A stretch of DNA of 64,000 nt from Thermoplasmatota archaeon (GCA_023379355.1 JAMCUD010000056.1:26344-90343), one strand, 5' to 3'. Shown: positions 1 through 7,846, counted from the stretch's first letter. Translations and numbers: made by a program. Notes: generated by a model not told the origin, from the sequence alone.

Positions 1-135
1 CATTGATAATCGTGGAGTTTTCTTGGTAAACGGCAAATTTGTTTAAAGAATGCCATCTTCAGGGTAGGATATCTGTGCAGGGGATTCATTAATGAATGTC
101 ATGAATTCAATTCCGTCTGAATACATGAATATCAT

Positions 136-285
136 CTACCTGCTATGTTCATAGATCATGCATTCGTTGCTATACACAGGCCAGATGAGCCCTAAAACCT
201 TCTCATGGGTAATGTAAACCTCAACAATTTTTTCGCAAGGTCGAAAGAAACTTCGTATCCACAATGGCAGTTTAAGCTCAGTCAT
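136..285 (-). CDS. Small hypothetical protein, 49 aa
   Basis: This is a short open frame downstream of the kdp operon. It begins MTELKLPLWIRSFF and ends YEHSR; it is rich in aromatic residues and has two cysteines and no clear membrane segment. A TATA-like stretch centred near 322 lies about 27 bp before a likely transcript start near 295, so the ATG at 285 could be expressed with a short leader. I do not recognise the family. It might equally be a chance frame or the remnant of a longer gene, and nothing in the neighbourhood assigns it a role. Confidence 0.3.
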   Translation of the reverse strand: MTELKLPLWIRSFFRPCEKIVEVYITHEKVLGLIWPVYSNECMIYEHSR

Positions 286-429
286 CGCAGAATAAAACAG
301 TCATTCGCCCATGAGTTAATATATAAAAATATTAGATAAAATTACAAACTCAAAAGACTGTTGGAATAACCAAAATTAAAAAGAAATTTTGATGCCACTA
401 CAAAATTTGTTTTGATGGTTTTGCAGTGA

Positions 430-906
430 TCAGGATAATGGTTTATTCATTCTATTATATATCTTCCCATAGACTGGAACGCTGTTGTGGAAATGGTTTA
501 TGATTTGGATATTCAGGCTCAGTGAATCCACGTAAGCTGTTCCGAAAAAGAACATTGAATACCGAGTATTGTTGTGGATTAAACCATCCAGGTATGCAAT
601 AGAAATGTTTGTTGAGTTGTGGATTACCTGTGCCTGTGCAAGTGCACTTGCCACTGTAATATCAGGGTCTACACCCGAAGCCGAATCATTCCTCACGTTG
701 AACAGGTAGTGGGAATTGTTGGTGGATTGTCCAATGAGGTATGACCCAATCGTGGTGTTGCCCAAGTGAGCCAAATCACCGTTTGCCTGGTAAGGGAAAA
801 TCGCTTGCCCTAAACCAGTTACCATAATAGGATACACCACTCCGCAAATCACAGCAAGAATAAGTGCCAGTCTCAGTGTGCTCGAGATCAGCTTTCTTCC
901 TTTCAT
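430..906 (-). CDS. kdpC: Potassium-transporting ATPase C subunit KdpC
   Basis: KdpC is the single-span accessory subunit that stabilises the KdpFABC high-affinity potassium pump in the membrane. The 158-residue protein has one N-terminal membrane helix (about residues 11-33) followed by a soluble domain with the family signature region SYLIGQSTNNSHYLF and the later DPDITVASALAQ stretch. Length is slightly below the usual 190 residues. The start codon overlaps the kdpB stop by 4 bp, so it is translationally coupled as the last gene of kdpABC. No kdpF, kdpD or kdpE is visible in the window, so regulation must differ from the bacterial two-component scheme or be encoded elsewhere. Confidence 0.95.
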   Translation of the reverse strand: MKGRKLISSTLRLALILAVICGVVYPIMVTGLGQAIFPYQANGDLAHLGNTTIGSYLIGQSTNNSHYLFNVRNDSASGVDPDITVASALAQAQVIHNSTNISIAYLDGLIHNNTRYSMFFFGTAYVDSLSLNIQIINHFHNSVPVYGKIYNRMNKPLS

Positions 907-3065
907 AATATGCCCCCAGTAATTACTAAGAATATTGCTATCAGTTTGATTGCCGCAAATGGCAGCAAGACCCCTCCAACTCCGTAAATGAACAGGTTCT
1001 TAAGGAATATTCTGAGCGTGCTCTGCGGCTTGAATTTTGTTCCTCGTAGAGCTATTGGTATGAGTGCCGGAATAACTATGGCATTGAAAATCAATGCTGA
1101 AAGCACGGCGATATGCGGTGTCAGTCTGAGGATGTTCAAAGCATCAAGTGCAGGGATACTTGCAAACATTACAGGCACTATCGCAAAGTACTTGGCAACA
1201 TCATTGGTGATGCTGAATGTCGTCACCGCACCCCTTGTCATTAAAAGCTGCTTTCCCAGCATGACCACATCAATGATCTTTGATGGGTTTGATTCGAGAT
1301 CTACCATATTTGCTGCATCTTTGGCAGCGAAAGTCCCTGATGCCATTGCAAGTCCGACATCCGCTGCAGCAAGAGCTGGGGCATCGTTTGTGCCATCTCC
1401 TATCATCGCAACAACTCTGTTCTCAGCCTGTTCATCCTTTACTTTCTGGTGCTTGGCCTCAGGTTTGGCCTGGGCAACAAATTCATCAATCCCAACCTCA
1501 CCCGCTATGCTTCTGGCAGTAAGCGGATGGTCTCCTGTGATCATTACCGGCCTAATTCCCATCCTCGTAAGGCCCAGAATTCTATCCCTGATTCCATATT
1601 TGATCACATCCTTGAAGTAGATAAGCCCGATTATATCACCGTTTACGGATACTGCAATGGGAGTTCCCCCCTCAGAGGTGATCTTTTTCACTGTCTCATC
1701 ATAATTGTCAGGGCACGATCTAGCAGCCTCCTTTATGGCCTCAGGGGCACCCTTGTGTATGATCGTCTCCTCTGTCAGTCGAGTCTGGAGCTCGAATTTC
1801 TTCCTGAACCTGTGCCTCTGGAAGAATTCCCTTCCCCCCTTTGGCAATGTGAAGTCATCTGAGTCAACAAGAGTTATTCCACTTCGTCTTGTTACTGCGC
1901 TGAATTCCTCATGGAGACCCTCCCTCAGGGCGTCATACTCCTTTGGGACGAACTTTTTCGTGAAAGCAAGTTCCACAATGCTCCTCCCTTCTGGAGTATC
2001 ATCATTCCACGATGAAAGGAATGAAGCCTCTGCTAGTTCCCTTTCAGTGTAACTTCCTAAGGGGATAAACTCATGCGCACGCCTATTCCCCACAGTTATT
2101 GTTCCAGTCTTGTCAAGGAGTATTACATCTGCATCTCCTGCTGTCTCTATGGCTTTTCCGGATTTGGCAATTATGCTATTTCTGGACATCCTAGTTATTC
2201 CAGATATACCTATGGCTGGTAGAAGTGCCCCAATAGTGGTTGGCAGTAGGCATACGTAAAGAGCGATAAGCACAGACAGATCTGCACCAAGGTTAAGTAG
2301 AAGTGAGAGTGCAATCAGTGCCGCCAGAATTATTGTAAACACACCTGTCAGCCCGAGCAGTAATATTGAGAGAGCAACCTCATTTGGCGTCTTTGGCCTT
2401 TCAGAGGATTCGACCATTTTCACTAACTTGCTTATGTATGTCTCGTCAGGGTTTACATTAACAACCGCAACGATGGAGTCACTGATAACCTTAGATCCCC
2501 CAATGATAGTGTCTCCCTTGGATTTCCTAACTCCTGCGGATTCTCCCGTAAGAAGGGATTCGTCAAGCATAGCAATTCCCTCTGAAACTTGAGCATCAAT
2601 TGGAACCTGGTCCCCTTTCTCAATAAGGATCATGTTTCCTTTTCTCAGTTCAGAGGAATTAACAGTCTCAATTGTTCTTCCACCGTTTTCATTTGCCAGT
2701 ATCCTCTTGGCAATTCCTTCTTTTTCCAGTTTCTTCAAGCTGGCAGCTGATGCCCTGGACCTAGCCTCTGCAAATGAGTCAGAAATGGTGCTAAACCATA
2801 CAGTTACAAAGAGTATCGCTGTGACATATGCATAAAAAATCCTGTCAGTCTGGTGTGCTAAGCCAGGAAAAGCACCTGGTGCTATGGTCATAAGCAAAAC
2901 CACCAGGAAAGAAAGCTCAACCACAAACATGACGGTGTTATCTATGAGCCTCAGAGGGCTCATTCTTGCGAGTGAATCCTTTAACACGAAGGGCCAGCTT
3001 ATTCGCTCTTCATGAGTTTTAGATCTGGAATTCACTTTTTTATTCCTGCTAAGCTTAAAGGGCAT
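903..3065 (-). CDS. kdpB: Potassium-transporting P-type ATPase subunit KdpB
   Basis: KdpB is the ATP-hydrolysing subunit of the Kdp potassium pump, a P-type ATPase of the inner (only) membrane. The 720-residue protein has the actuator TGES motif at 173-176, the phosphorylated aspartate in DKTGT (D318), a nucleotide-binding domain and the hinge motif GDGTNDAPAL, followed by C-terminal membrane helices. Length is close to the roughly 680-residue bacterial form, with an extra basic N-terminal tail of about 25 residues. It overlaps kdpA by 11 bp upstream and kdpC by 4 bp downstream, so the three subunits are clearly one operon. All catalytic motifs are intact. Confidence 0.97.
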   Translation of the reverse strand: MPFKLSRNKKVNSRSKTHEERISWPFVLKDSLARMSPLRLIDNTVMFVVELSFLVVLLMTIAPGAFPGLAHQTDRIFYAYVTAILFVTVWFSTISDSFAEARSRASAASLKKLEKEGIAKRILANENGGRTIETVNSSELRKGNMILIEKGDQVPIDAQVSEGIAMLDESLLTGESAGVRKSKGDTIIGGSKVISDSIVAVVNVNPDETYISKLVKMVESSERPKTPNEVALSILLLGLTGVFTIILAALIALSLLLNLGADLSVLIALYVCLLPTTIGALLPAIGISGITRMSRNSIIAKSGKAIETAGDADVILLDKTGTITVGNRRAHEFIPLGSYTERELAEASFLSSWNDDTPEGRSIVELAFTKKFVPKEYDALREGLHEEFSAVTRRSGITLVDSDDFTLPKGGREFFQRHRFRKKFELQTRLTEETIIHKGAPEAIKEAARSCPDNYDETVKKITSEGGTPIAVSVNGDIIGLIYFKDVIKYGIRDRILGLTRMGIRPVMITGDHPLTARSIAGEVGIDEFVAQAKPEAKHQKVKDEQAENRVVAMIGDGTNDAPALAAADVGLAMASGTFAAKDAANMVDLESNPSKIIDVVMLGKQLLMTRGAVTTFSITNDVAKYFAIVPVMFASIPALDALNILRLTPHIAVLSALIFNAIVIPALIPIALRGTKFKPQSTLRIFLKNLFIYGVGGVLLPFAAIKLIAIFLVITGGIL

Positions 3066-4716
3066 TTCTTATCCCCTCCAGATGCATAAGAATTGGACCA
3101 ACCGCAAGGAATGGGAAAAACGTCAGTACGGCAAGTATGAGGATGCTGAAAATGAGTATTGCCGGGAAAATCAGGTTATCTGTCCTCAAAGCTATTTCTG
3201 TGCTCCTCTTCTTTCCGGACATTCTTCCCGCAATAGCCAGCATTATGACTATCGGTATGAACCGGCCGGCCCACATTACTATTCCAGTGGAAACATTGAA
3301 AAACACAGTGTTTCCTGTTGATCCCAAGAAATCTGAGCCGTTGTTTGCTGCCGCTGAAGTGTATTCGTAGAGTATCTGTGTGAACCCAACAGGTCCATTG
3401 CCGAGGCCTATGGTGTGGGCTGCACCAATTGCATAGGCAATGACTGTTGGGACAAGTATAATTATTGGATGGGCTAGAAATGCTACAACTGCCAGTTTAA
3501 CATCAGTTGAAGTGATCTTCGCACCAAGATATTCTGGAGTTCTACCTGCCATAAGGCCAACAATGAATACGGTTATTATCACGTACATGAGCATGTACAT
3601 AGCTCCAACTCCTATCCCTCCGGGAGTTGCCTGAATCATCATCCCCAAGAAGGCTGCCAGTATCACAAGTGGATGCATTGCTGCAAGGGCTGTGTTCACA
3701 GAGCCAGTAGTAAAGGCAGTGGTTGTTACTGTGTATAAGACTGCGGAGAAACCCCCAAACCTTGTCTCCATTCCTGGGCCTAGTGCAGTAATGGGAATCA
3801 GTGCAATTGCAAGGTCAATGGCGTATAGGCCGTAAGATGCAATTAGAATAGTTCTGCCCTCTCCGTTCTTATGCAACATTTGTCCGAAAAGAAATGGCAT
3901 TGAAGTAGGAATCAGCATCATGGCCCCCAATTCAATGTAATTGGTAAGGGGACTGGGGTTTTGAAATGGATAGGCCGAGTTTGCCCCAAAATATCCGCCC
4001 CCATTCGTCCCCAGTTGCATTATTGATACAAGCGAAGAAACTGGCCCTACTTTTATGAGTTCAAAACTTCCAGAGAGAGTCCTTACAAGATTGTAACCTG
4101 AAAGGGATTGTGGTATCCCAAGTCCGATAAGAAGTAAGGCCAGAATAAGAGTCAGGGGGAGAAGTACCCTTGTCATAGTCCTCACCATGTCTGTATAAAA
4201 ATTCCCGATATTTCTGTTATCATCTCTTTTACCTGCAAAGCCCCTAAATATGGACACAGCCACCACAATGCCAGAAGCTGCAGAGGTGAATTGCAAGAAC
4301 TGAATTCCCACCATCTGTCCAAGGTATGACAATGTGGAGCCTCCGTTATAATGCTGGAGATTGGTGTTGGAGGAGATTGACATTGCTGTGTTGAGTGCTA
4401 GTGACCAGTTCATTCCAGGGAATTTCATTGGGTTCAGGGGAAGTATTCCCTGAAAAGTTAAGACGACGAAAGATATTGCAGCAGAAAAAACACTGAATAC
4501 GAAAAGGCTGAGAAAGTACTCCTTCCAGTCCATGCTTTTGTTCCTGTCTATTCCAAGTATACGATAGATAATGCTTTCCACTGGATTCAGCATCTTATCA
4601 AGAAAAGTCTTCTCGTTTTCATAGACCTTTTTCAAATATTTTGAGAGAGCCCAAGAGAGGGCTATTATCGTTGCCCAAACTAGTGCAGTGATAAGGAGAT
4701 ACCCTATCCCTATCAT
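3055..4716 (-). CDS. kdpA: Potassium-transporting ATPase A subunit KdpA
   Basis: KdpA is the potassium-selective channel-like subunit of the Kdp pump. The 553-residue protein has about ten membrane helices and the four degenerate selectivity loops expected of the family, including NTNLQHYNGG, GTNGGGYFGANSA, TTAFTTGSVNTAL and AAANNGSDF. Length matches the family. It is the first gene of the operon; a purine-rich GGGAGGG sits 9 nt before the ATG, so unlike many genes in this window it is probably translated from a leadered mRNA. Kdp is normally induced when external potassium is scarce or turgor demands it; the sensor here is not visible. Confidence 0.97.
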   Translation of the reverse strand: MIGIGYLLITALVWATIIALSWALSKYLKKVYENEKTFLDKMLNPVESIIYRILGIDRNKSMDWKEYFLSLFVFSVFSAAISFVVLTFQGILPLNPMKFPGMNWSLALNTAMSISSNTNLQHYNGGSTLSYLGQMVGIQFLQFTSAASGIVVAVSIFRGFAGKRDDNRNIGNFYTDMVRTMTRVLLPLTLILALLLIGLGIPQSLSGYNLVRTLSGSFELIKVGPVSSLVSIMQLGTNGGGYFGANSAYPFQNPSPLTNYIELGAMMLIPTSMPFLFGQMLHKNGEGRTILIASYGLYAIDLAIALIPITALGPGMETRFGGFSAVLYTVTTTAFTTGSVNTALAAMHPLVILAAFLGMMIQATPGGIGVGAMYMLMYVIITVFIVGLMAGRTPEYLGAKITSTDVKLAVVAFLAHPIIILVPTVIAYAIGAAHTIGLGNGPVGFTQILYEYTSAAANNGSDFLGSTGNTVFFNVSTGIVMWAGRFIPIVIMLAIAGRMSGKKRSTEIALRTDNLIFPAILIFSILILAVLTFFPFLAVGPILMHLEGIRNAL

Positions 4717-4725
4717 GACGGCCTG

Positions 4726-4860
4726 CCCTCCCTCTTCCCAAAGTAGATCAGTATTGGGCTTTTTTCTGAGTTTACGTCCCTACGGCAGTTAAAATTGCCC
4801 TGCCTATAAACAAATATTTTTTGAATATTTATATTAATATATTGTACATAATTTTTATTG
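4726..4860 (-). promoter_or_regulatory. kdp operon leader, Shine-Dalgarno site and AT-rich promoter
   Basis: On the minus strand the kdpA start is preceded by GGGAGGG at 4732-4726 (9 nt from the ATG). Upstream, 4800-4850 is very AT-rich with several overlapping TATA-like sequences, so the exact transcript start cannot be read. A short inverted repeat (GGCAG/CTGCC) flanks about 4781-4803 in the expected leader. I see no known riboswitch fold. Confidence 0.4.
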
Positions 4861-4928
4861 CAAAGACGGCGCATATTACTACCTCCATAATCAAGTCAAT
4901 AATGAAAATGACCTTAAAATAGTGTAAT

Positions 4929-5243
4929 CTATCGTTCCCTGTTTCCCAGGGAAGAAGGTACGGCACGTGGGCCTTTGGCAGCGCTCAAAATTATAGAGCT
5001 AACCACACTTTTTACACCGGGAATTTTCATAATCTTGTTCTTCAGTATATCCCGGAATTCTTCTATGCTTTTGGAGCTAACAACAGTAGCTATGTCAAAT
5101 TCTCCCGTCACTTCATAAACCTCTTGGACAGCGTCGATCAGACAGAGTTCATGGGTAACCTCTTCTACTCTCATAGTGTCTACAAAAATATCGACTATTG
5201 CCGCTACAGGCTTTTCGTTTCCAGATTCCATTCCGACAGTCAT
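4929..5243 (-). CDS. Stand-alone Lrp/AsnC ligand-binding (RAM) domain protein
   Basis: The 104-residue protein corresponds to the C-terminal effector-binding domain of Lrp/AsnC regulators, with the pattern VYEVTGEFDIATVV (about residues 42-56) and the closing strand after KIPGVKSV. It has no helix-turn-helix, so it cannot bind DNA alone. Known stand-alone RAM proteins form oligomers that bind amino acids or associate with full-length Lrp partners. ATG 5243 or ATG 5231 could be the start; GGAAGG lies just before the first. It lies upstream of kdpA on the same strand with about 210 bp between, so it is probably a separate unit. The C-terminal tail after residue 90 is basic and not part of the fold. 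Confidence 0.75.
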   Translation of the reverse strand: MTVGMESGNEKPVAAIVDIFVDTMRVEEVTHELCLIDAVQEVYEVTGEFDIATVVSSKSIEEFRDILKNKIMKIPGVKSVVSSIILSAAKGPRAVPSSLGNRER

Positions 5244-5371
5244 CGCACTGCCTTCCTGATTCTTTTGGGGTATTAATACGTTTCGATATTTATCTTCAAA
5301 TCATAAAATAATTACTATTTTCAGAGGCTCCCGAGAAGATTGTATAAATACTGTAATCGTCGATATTATTT

Positions 5372-5562
5372 ATGGGGGTGACATCAAACTCACGTAGGTC
5401 TACTAAACTGCTCAATAAGTCAAAGGCTAAGTATAGGTATCACTCCTCAAAAGTAAAGAAAGAACAATCTCTGAATAAAATGAGTCCGGGGGATCAAACA
5501 TATATCCTTCCTCAGAGTTCTGGCTGTTCATGGCGACTACTTTTGTGCAACCACTACAACCT
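5372..5562 (+). pseudogene. 5' end of an unknown gene truncated at the border of an IS605-type element
   Basis: A strong TATA-like box (GTATAAATAC, about 5342-5351) stands 26 bp before ATG 5372, the geometry of a leaderless archaeal gene. The frame codes for a lysine- and serine-rich N-terminus beginning MGVTSNSRRSTKLLNKSK and runs about 63 residues before it enters the terminal hairpin of the TnpB element at 5571. I take it as the surviving 5' end of a gene whose remainder was removed or displaced. I do not recognise the protein and do not see its other half across the element. It could instead be a genuine small gene that happens to end inside the hairpin. Confidence 0.4.
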
Positions 5563-5570
5563 GACATCCT

Positions 5571-5592
5571 CCCACCCCTAAAGGGTGTGGGG
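5571..5592 (-). repeat. Terminal hairpin of the TnpB element (right end)
   Basis: CCCACCCCT is followed after a short loop by AGGGTGTGGGG, forming an imperfect hairpin immediately downstream of the TnpB stop codon. Subterminal hairpins of this kind mark the right end of IS200/IS605 elements and contribute to the TnpB guide RNA. Confidence 0.65.
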
Positions 5593-5600
5593 TTCCTGAT

Positions 5601-6083
5601 TCATAGAGTGGCAACTCGTAGACCTCCCTTAAGGAGTTCCGCCGCCGTAGCACTTTCCACAGGCGTTAATTCGGAAATGCCCTTCCCTACTTTTATTAAT
5701 TCCATATTCCTTATGTTTATTGCAGCATTCAGGTCACGGTCTATTGAGAGACCGCATGCATTGCAGTGATATATGCGATCCGATAGTTTCAGATCACGCT
5801 TGATGTTCCCGCACTTTGAGCACATCTTTGATGAAGGATCGAACCTGGCTGTCTCGATGGGATAGGCTTCTCTCCATCCGAGTTTGTAGGTTAACATGGT
5901 TTTGAACCGGCTCCAACCCTGACCGGTTATGCTCTTTGAGAGATTGTGGTTCCTCACCATGCCCGACACGTTCAGGTTTTCCAACACAACAGTACCATAA
6001 TGCCTGGCTATGGCTGTTGATACTTTGTGGCTGAAGTCCGTTCCCGCATCCCTGATGTTCTGGTGTATCTTCTGCACTTTCAC
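5601..6083 (-). pseudogene. tnpB: TnpB RNA-guided nuclease, C-terminal fragment
   Basis: The 160-residue fragment carries the C-terminal half of an OrfB/TnpB protein: the second RuvC acidic residue in VLENLNVSGM, the four-cysteine zinc finger (CSKCGN ... CNACG) and the third RuvC aspartate in SIDRDLNAAINI. TnpB normally has about 370-400 residues; everything before the RuvC-II segment is absent here. The apparent GTG start at 6083 lies at the join with foreign sequence and is not a natural start. It cannot be an active nuclease because the first RuvC aspartate and the guide-RNA-binding N-terminus are on the separate fragment or lost. Confidence 0.85.
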
Positions 6084-6142
6084 TTACTTTCCGCATGAGT
6101 TGAAAGGCTTATCTTCGAATTATCCATCGCTTTCATGAATAC

Positions 6143-6304
6143 CTATTTCCCTGCCTCCTGGAGTATTTTCAAATCCTCTTCTGTTGGCTCAATTATTCTT
6201 TGATCCACCACTGCATTCCACCCGATCAATAATTTCATGACGGTTTCTAGGTCACTCTTTCGTATTATGATAACTCCCCTCAGGAGCTTACGATGCGGGA
6301 TCGA
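6143..6304 (-). pseudogene. C-terminal fragment of an unrecognised gene
   Basis: An open frame of 53 codons runs on the minus strand from just after stop codons at 6305-6310 to a TAG at 6143-6145. It includes the stretches KLLRGVIIIRKSDLETVMKL and EPTEEDLKILQEAGK, with an ordinary amphipathic composition. It is wedged between the DDE transposase fragment and the TnpB fragment, overlapping the first codons of the former. I read it as the tail of a gene carried in or cut by the rearrangement. The internal ATG at 6238 could start a 33-residue peptide but nothing supports expression. Confidence 0.3.
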
Positions 6305-6697
6305 TTATCAATAATGGGAAGGAACGCACTGTTCACCGACATTGAGGACATGAAGCCTGAGGACCTGATTGATCTGTACCGGAAGAGGAACAGGGTCGAG
6401 CACTGCTTCAGGATCATAAGCATGCGTGATCTCGCCTCTCCCGTATACCACTGGACACCGCAGAAGATCAAGGTTCACATGTTTTTCTCCTATCTTGCCT
6501 ACATGTTCCTGGCGCTTCTATACAACCGCATCAGGCCATGGATCACCACTGTGTCACTGATCTCGGCCATGGACATACTTGACCGGATCAGGATTGTGTA
6601 CGCTGCAAGAGGCTCAAAGACAATGAAAAGAATTGATGCAAAGTCTCCGGAGGGGATCATCGTCGCAGAAAAAATGAAGTTACTGGATCTGGCATAA
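6293..6697 (+). pseudogene. DDE (IS4/IS1634-like) transposase, C-terminal fragment
   Basis: The 134-residue fragment matches the end of an IS4-superfamily transposase. It has the third catalytic acidic residue in the Y-R-E style motif LYRKRNRVEHCFRI (about residues 29-42) and the characteristic VYHWTPQKIKVHMFFSYLA that follows. The first two catalytic aspartates and about two thirds of the protein are missing upstream, where the sequence passes directly into an unrelated reverse-strand fragment. It is therefore a dead remnant. Its insertion point lies in the middle of the TnpB gene. Confidence 0.8.
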
Positions 6698-6769
6698 CCT
6701 TAGTGTACCCACGCCCTGGTTACGGGAAATGACTGACAGTCCCTGGTGGGTATAACATTTCCAATAAAT

Positions 6770-7132
6770 TCATGTAAAGTTACGTCCATCTGTTTTGAAT
6801 CCTGATGGTACTATGAAATACTGGTTATCCCTCTTTGACCTGAATGTAGGATAATTTGAGTTATGCCTGAGGAATGCCCCCAATGCCATATCCAGCTTAA
6901 CAAGGGAATGCTGAAGGCTCTGGGAATTGATCCCGTTCAACCATATTGCCTCTTTTTTCAGCACCGTGAGCATCTTCATGGTGTGGAATCCAGTCAGTCC
7001 CTTCTTCTTGTCATTCTTATGTTCTGCATAGTACTTGTTCCTGGCTTCAAGAAAATGATTCCACACAAAACGACAGGACCCAAAGTGCTTCTCAGGGAGA
7101 ACCTCCTGCTTCTCACTTGGATATAAACGCAC
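6770..7132 (-). pseudogene. tnpB: TnpB, N-terminal fragment
   Basis: The 120-residue frame has the typical TnpB start (RLYPSEKQEVL), the helix-turn-helix-like GSCRFVWNHFLEARNKYY segment and the YPTFRSKRDNQYF motif that precedes the RuvC domain. It stops at GRNFT, where intact relatives continue into the wedge and RuvC-I region, so the break lies at about 6770. GTG 7132 is the first in-frame start, though homologues usually begin a few residues earlier (KTLKV). It pairs with the C-terminal fragment at 5601-6083. Confidence 0.8.
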
Positions 7133-7193
7133 CTTCAGTGTCTTAATAATTATTTACACAACCCTTAACATTATCGTAAATTTTCGCATTCAT

Positions 7194-7213
7194 CCTGCGG
7201 CTTAAGCCGCAGG
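7194..7213. repeat. Perfect 20-bp palindrome, probable left end of the TnpB element
   Basis: CCTGCGGCTTAAGCCGCAGG is a perfect palindrome about 60 bp upstream of the TnpB start. Left ends of IS200/IS605-type elements carry such a hairpin. The element boundary should lie just outside, between here and the tRNA-Pro gene. Confidence 0.55.
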
Positions 7214-7373
7214 CTTTCTGCTCAGATGATCGTAAAATGTGATCTTTCAATTCCCATAATAATGATTTATGACATTGACAAATTATGGAATATTCCTTGG
7301 CATTTATGAACTCTGAATATTTCTCTGATTCTTCTGAACAATTACCAATAAATAAATATTGGCTTATATCACA

Positions 7374-7446
7374 TGGGGCTGCCCGGATTTGGACCGGAGT
7401 CTCAGGCTCCCAAAGCCCGTAGGATACCAAGCTACCCCACAGCCCC
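7374..7446 (-). tRNA. tRNA-Pro (anticodon TGG)
   Basis: The minus strand folds into a 73-nt cloverleaf. The acceptor stem is GGGGCTG/CAGCCCC with discriminator A, the anticodon stem is CGGGC/GCCTG with loop TTTGGGA, giving anticodon TGG, and the T-arm contains GGTCCAAATCC. CCA is not encoded and no intron is seen. A T-rich box near 7471 is at the expected promoter distance. The gene lies about 160 bp from the TnpB element end, a common neighbourhood for mobile DNA. Confidence 0.93.
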
Positions 7447-7641
7447 ATAAGTAAGGAGAAAGCGGGGTATTAAAAAAATTTAACGGAGATGCCAAATCAG
7501 GGAATGCATATCCCTCGAGATGAATTTAATTTCAGGGGAATCCCCCAGGATTTGTTTTAATGAGTTTCATCCAAACCCCAGTCTTTGTTGTTCTAGGTGA
7601 AATTAGGAAATCGAAAAATAGTGATATGCAATATTCACCTG

Positions 7642-7699
7642 CCACTGTGATGAATTCAGCCTAGTCTGAAAAGTGATGACCGACGGGCAGACTGAGTGG
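7642..7699 (+). ncRNA. C/D box sRNA (2'-O-methylation guide)
   Basis: The order of boxes is exactly that of an archaeal C/D guide RNA: C box GTGATGA (7647-7653), a 12-nt guide, D' box CTGA (7666-7669), a 3-nt spacer, C' box GTGATGA (7673-7679), a 12-nt guide, and D box CTGA (7692-7695). CCAC (7642-7645) and GTGG (7696-7699) can close the terminal stem. Equal 12-nt guide spacings are the canonical value. Such RNAs assemble with L7Ae, Nop5 and fibrillarin to methylate rRNA or tRNA at the nucleotide paired five positions from D or D'. The D guide has seven-base matches to the universal 16S GCCCGUC segment and to a 23S CUGCCCG segment; the true target is not settled. Confidence 0.85.
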
Positions 7700-7815
7700 T
7701 AATTGTTTTATCAGCGTAATTGAGCAATTTTTCTTTGGATTTCTTTTCAATAGATTTTTCTAATGGAATAGTTTAAATGCAATTTAATATACCTCAATGA
7801 TATGAATATAACGAT

Positions 7816-7846
7816 ATTGTATACAATTTGGCATAGCTATATAAAG
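7816..7846 (+). promoter_or_regulatory. Promoter of the permease/decarboxylase operon with a palindromic operator candidate
   Basis: ATTGTATACAAT (7816-7827) is a perfect 12-bp palindrome lying 9 bp before the TATA-like CTATATAAAG (7837-7846). The predicted transcript start is about 7866-7870, so mRNA would begin almost at the coding region. A palindrome just upstream of TATA could bind an activator or a TFB-blocking repressor. The regulator is unknown. Confidence 0.45.

Larger units (their letters stand above)
5571..7213. mobile_element. Relic IS605/TnpB-type element broken by a DDE transposase fragment
   Basis: The outer limits are the two hairpins at 5571-5592 and 7194-7213. Between them, on the minus strand, lie an N-terminal TnpB fragment (7132-6770) and a C-terminal TnpB fragment (6083-5601). 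The middle of TnpB, about 100 residues including the first RuvC aspartate, is missing and is replaced by a plus-strand DDE transposase C-terminus and an unrelated minus-strand gene fragment. No TnpA (HUH transposase) is present, so the element could not have moved by itself. The nested order implies TnpB inserted first and was later damaged by a second element plus deletion. Confidence 0.75.

Noticed and set aside
988..3634. Several plus-strand open frames of 64-210 codons opposite kdpB and kdpA
   Set aside because: They are antisense shadows of strongly conserved proteins, have no promoter signals and no recognisable domains.
4720..4870. Riboswitch in the kdp leader
   Set aside because: Only a short inverted repeat is visible; no known potassium- or c-di-AMP-sensing fold can be drawn.
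7143..7448. A 101-codon minus-strand frame between the TnpB relic and 7448
   Set aside because: Its first 25 codons are the tRNA-Pro gene and its end is the TnpB end hairpin, so it is not a protein gene.
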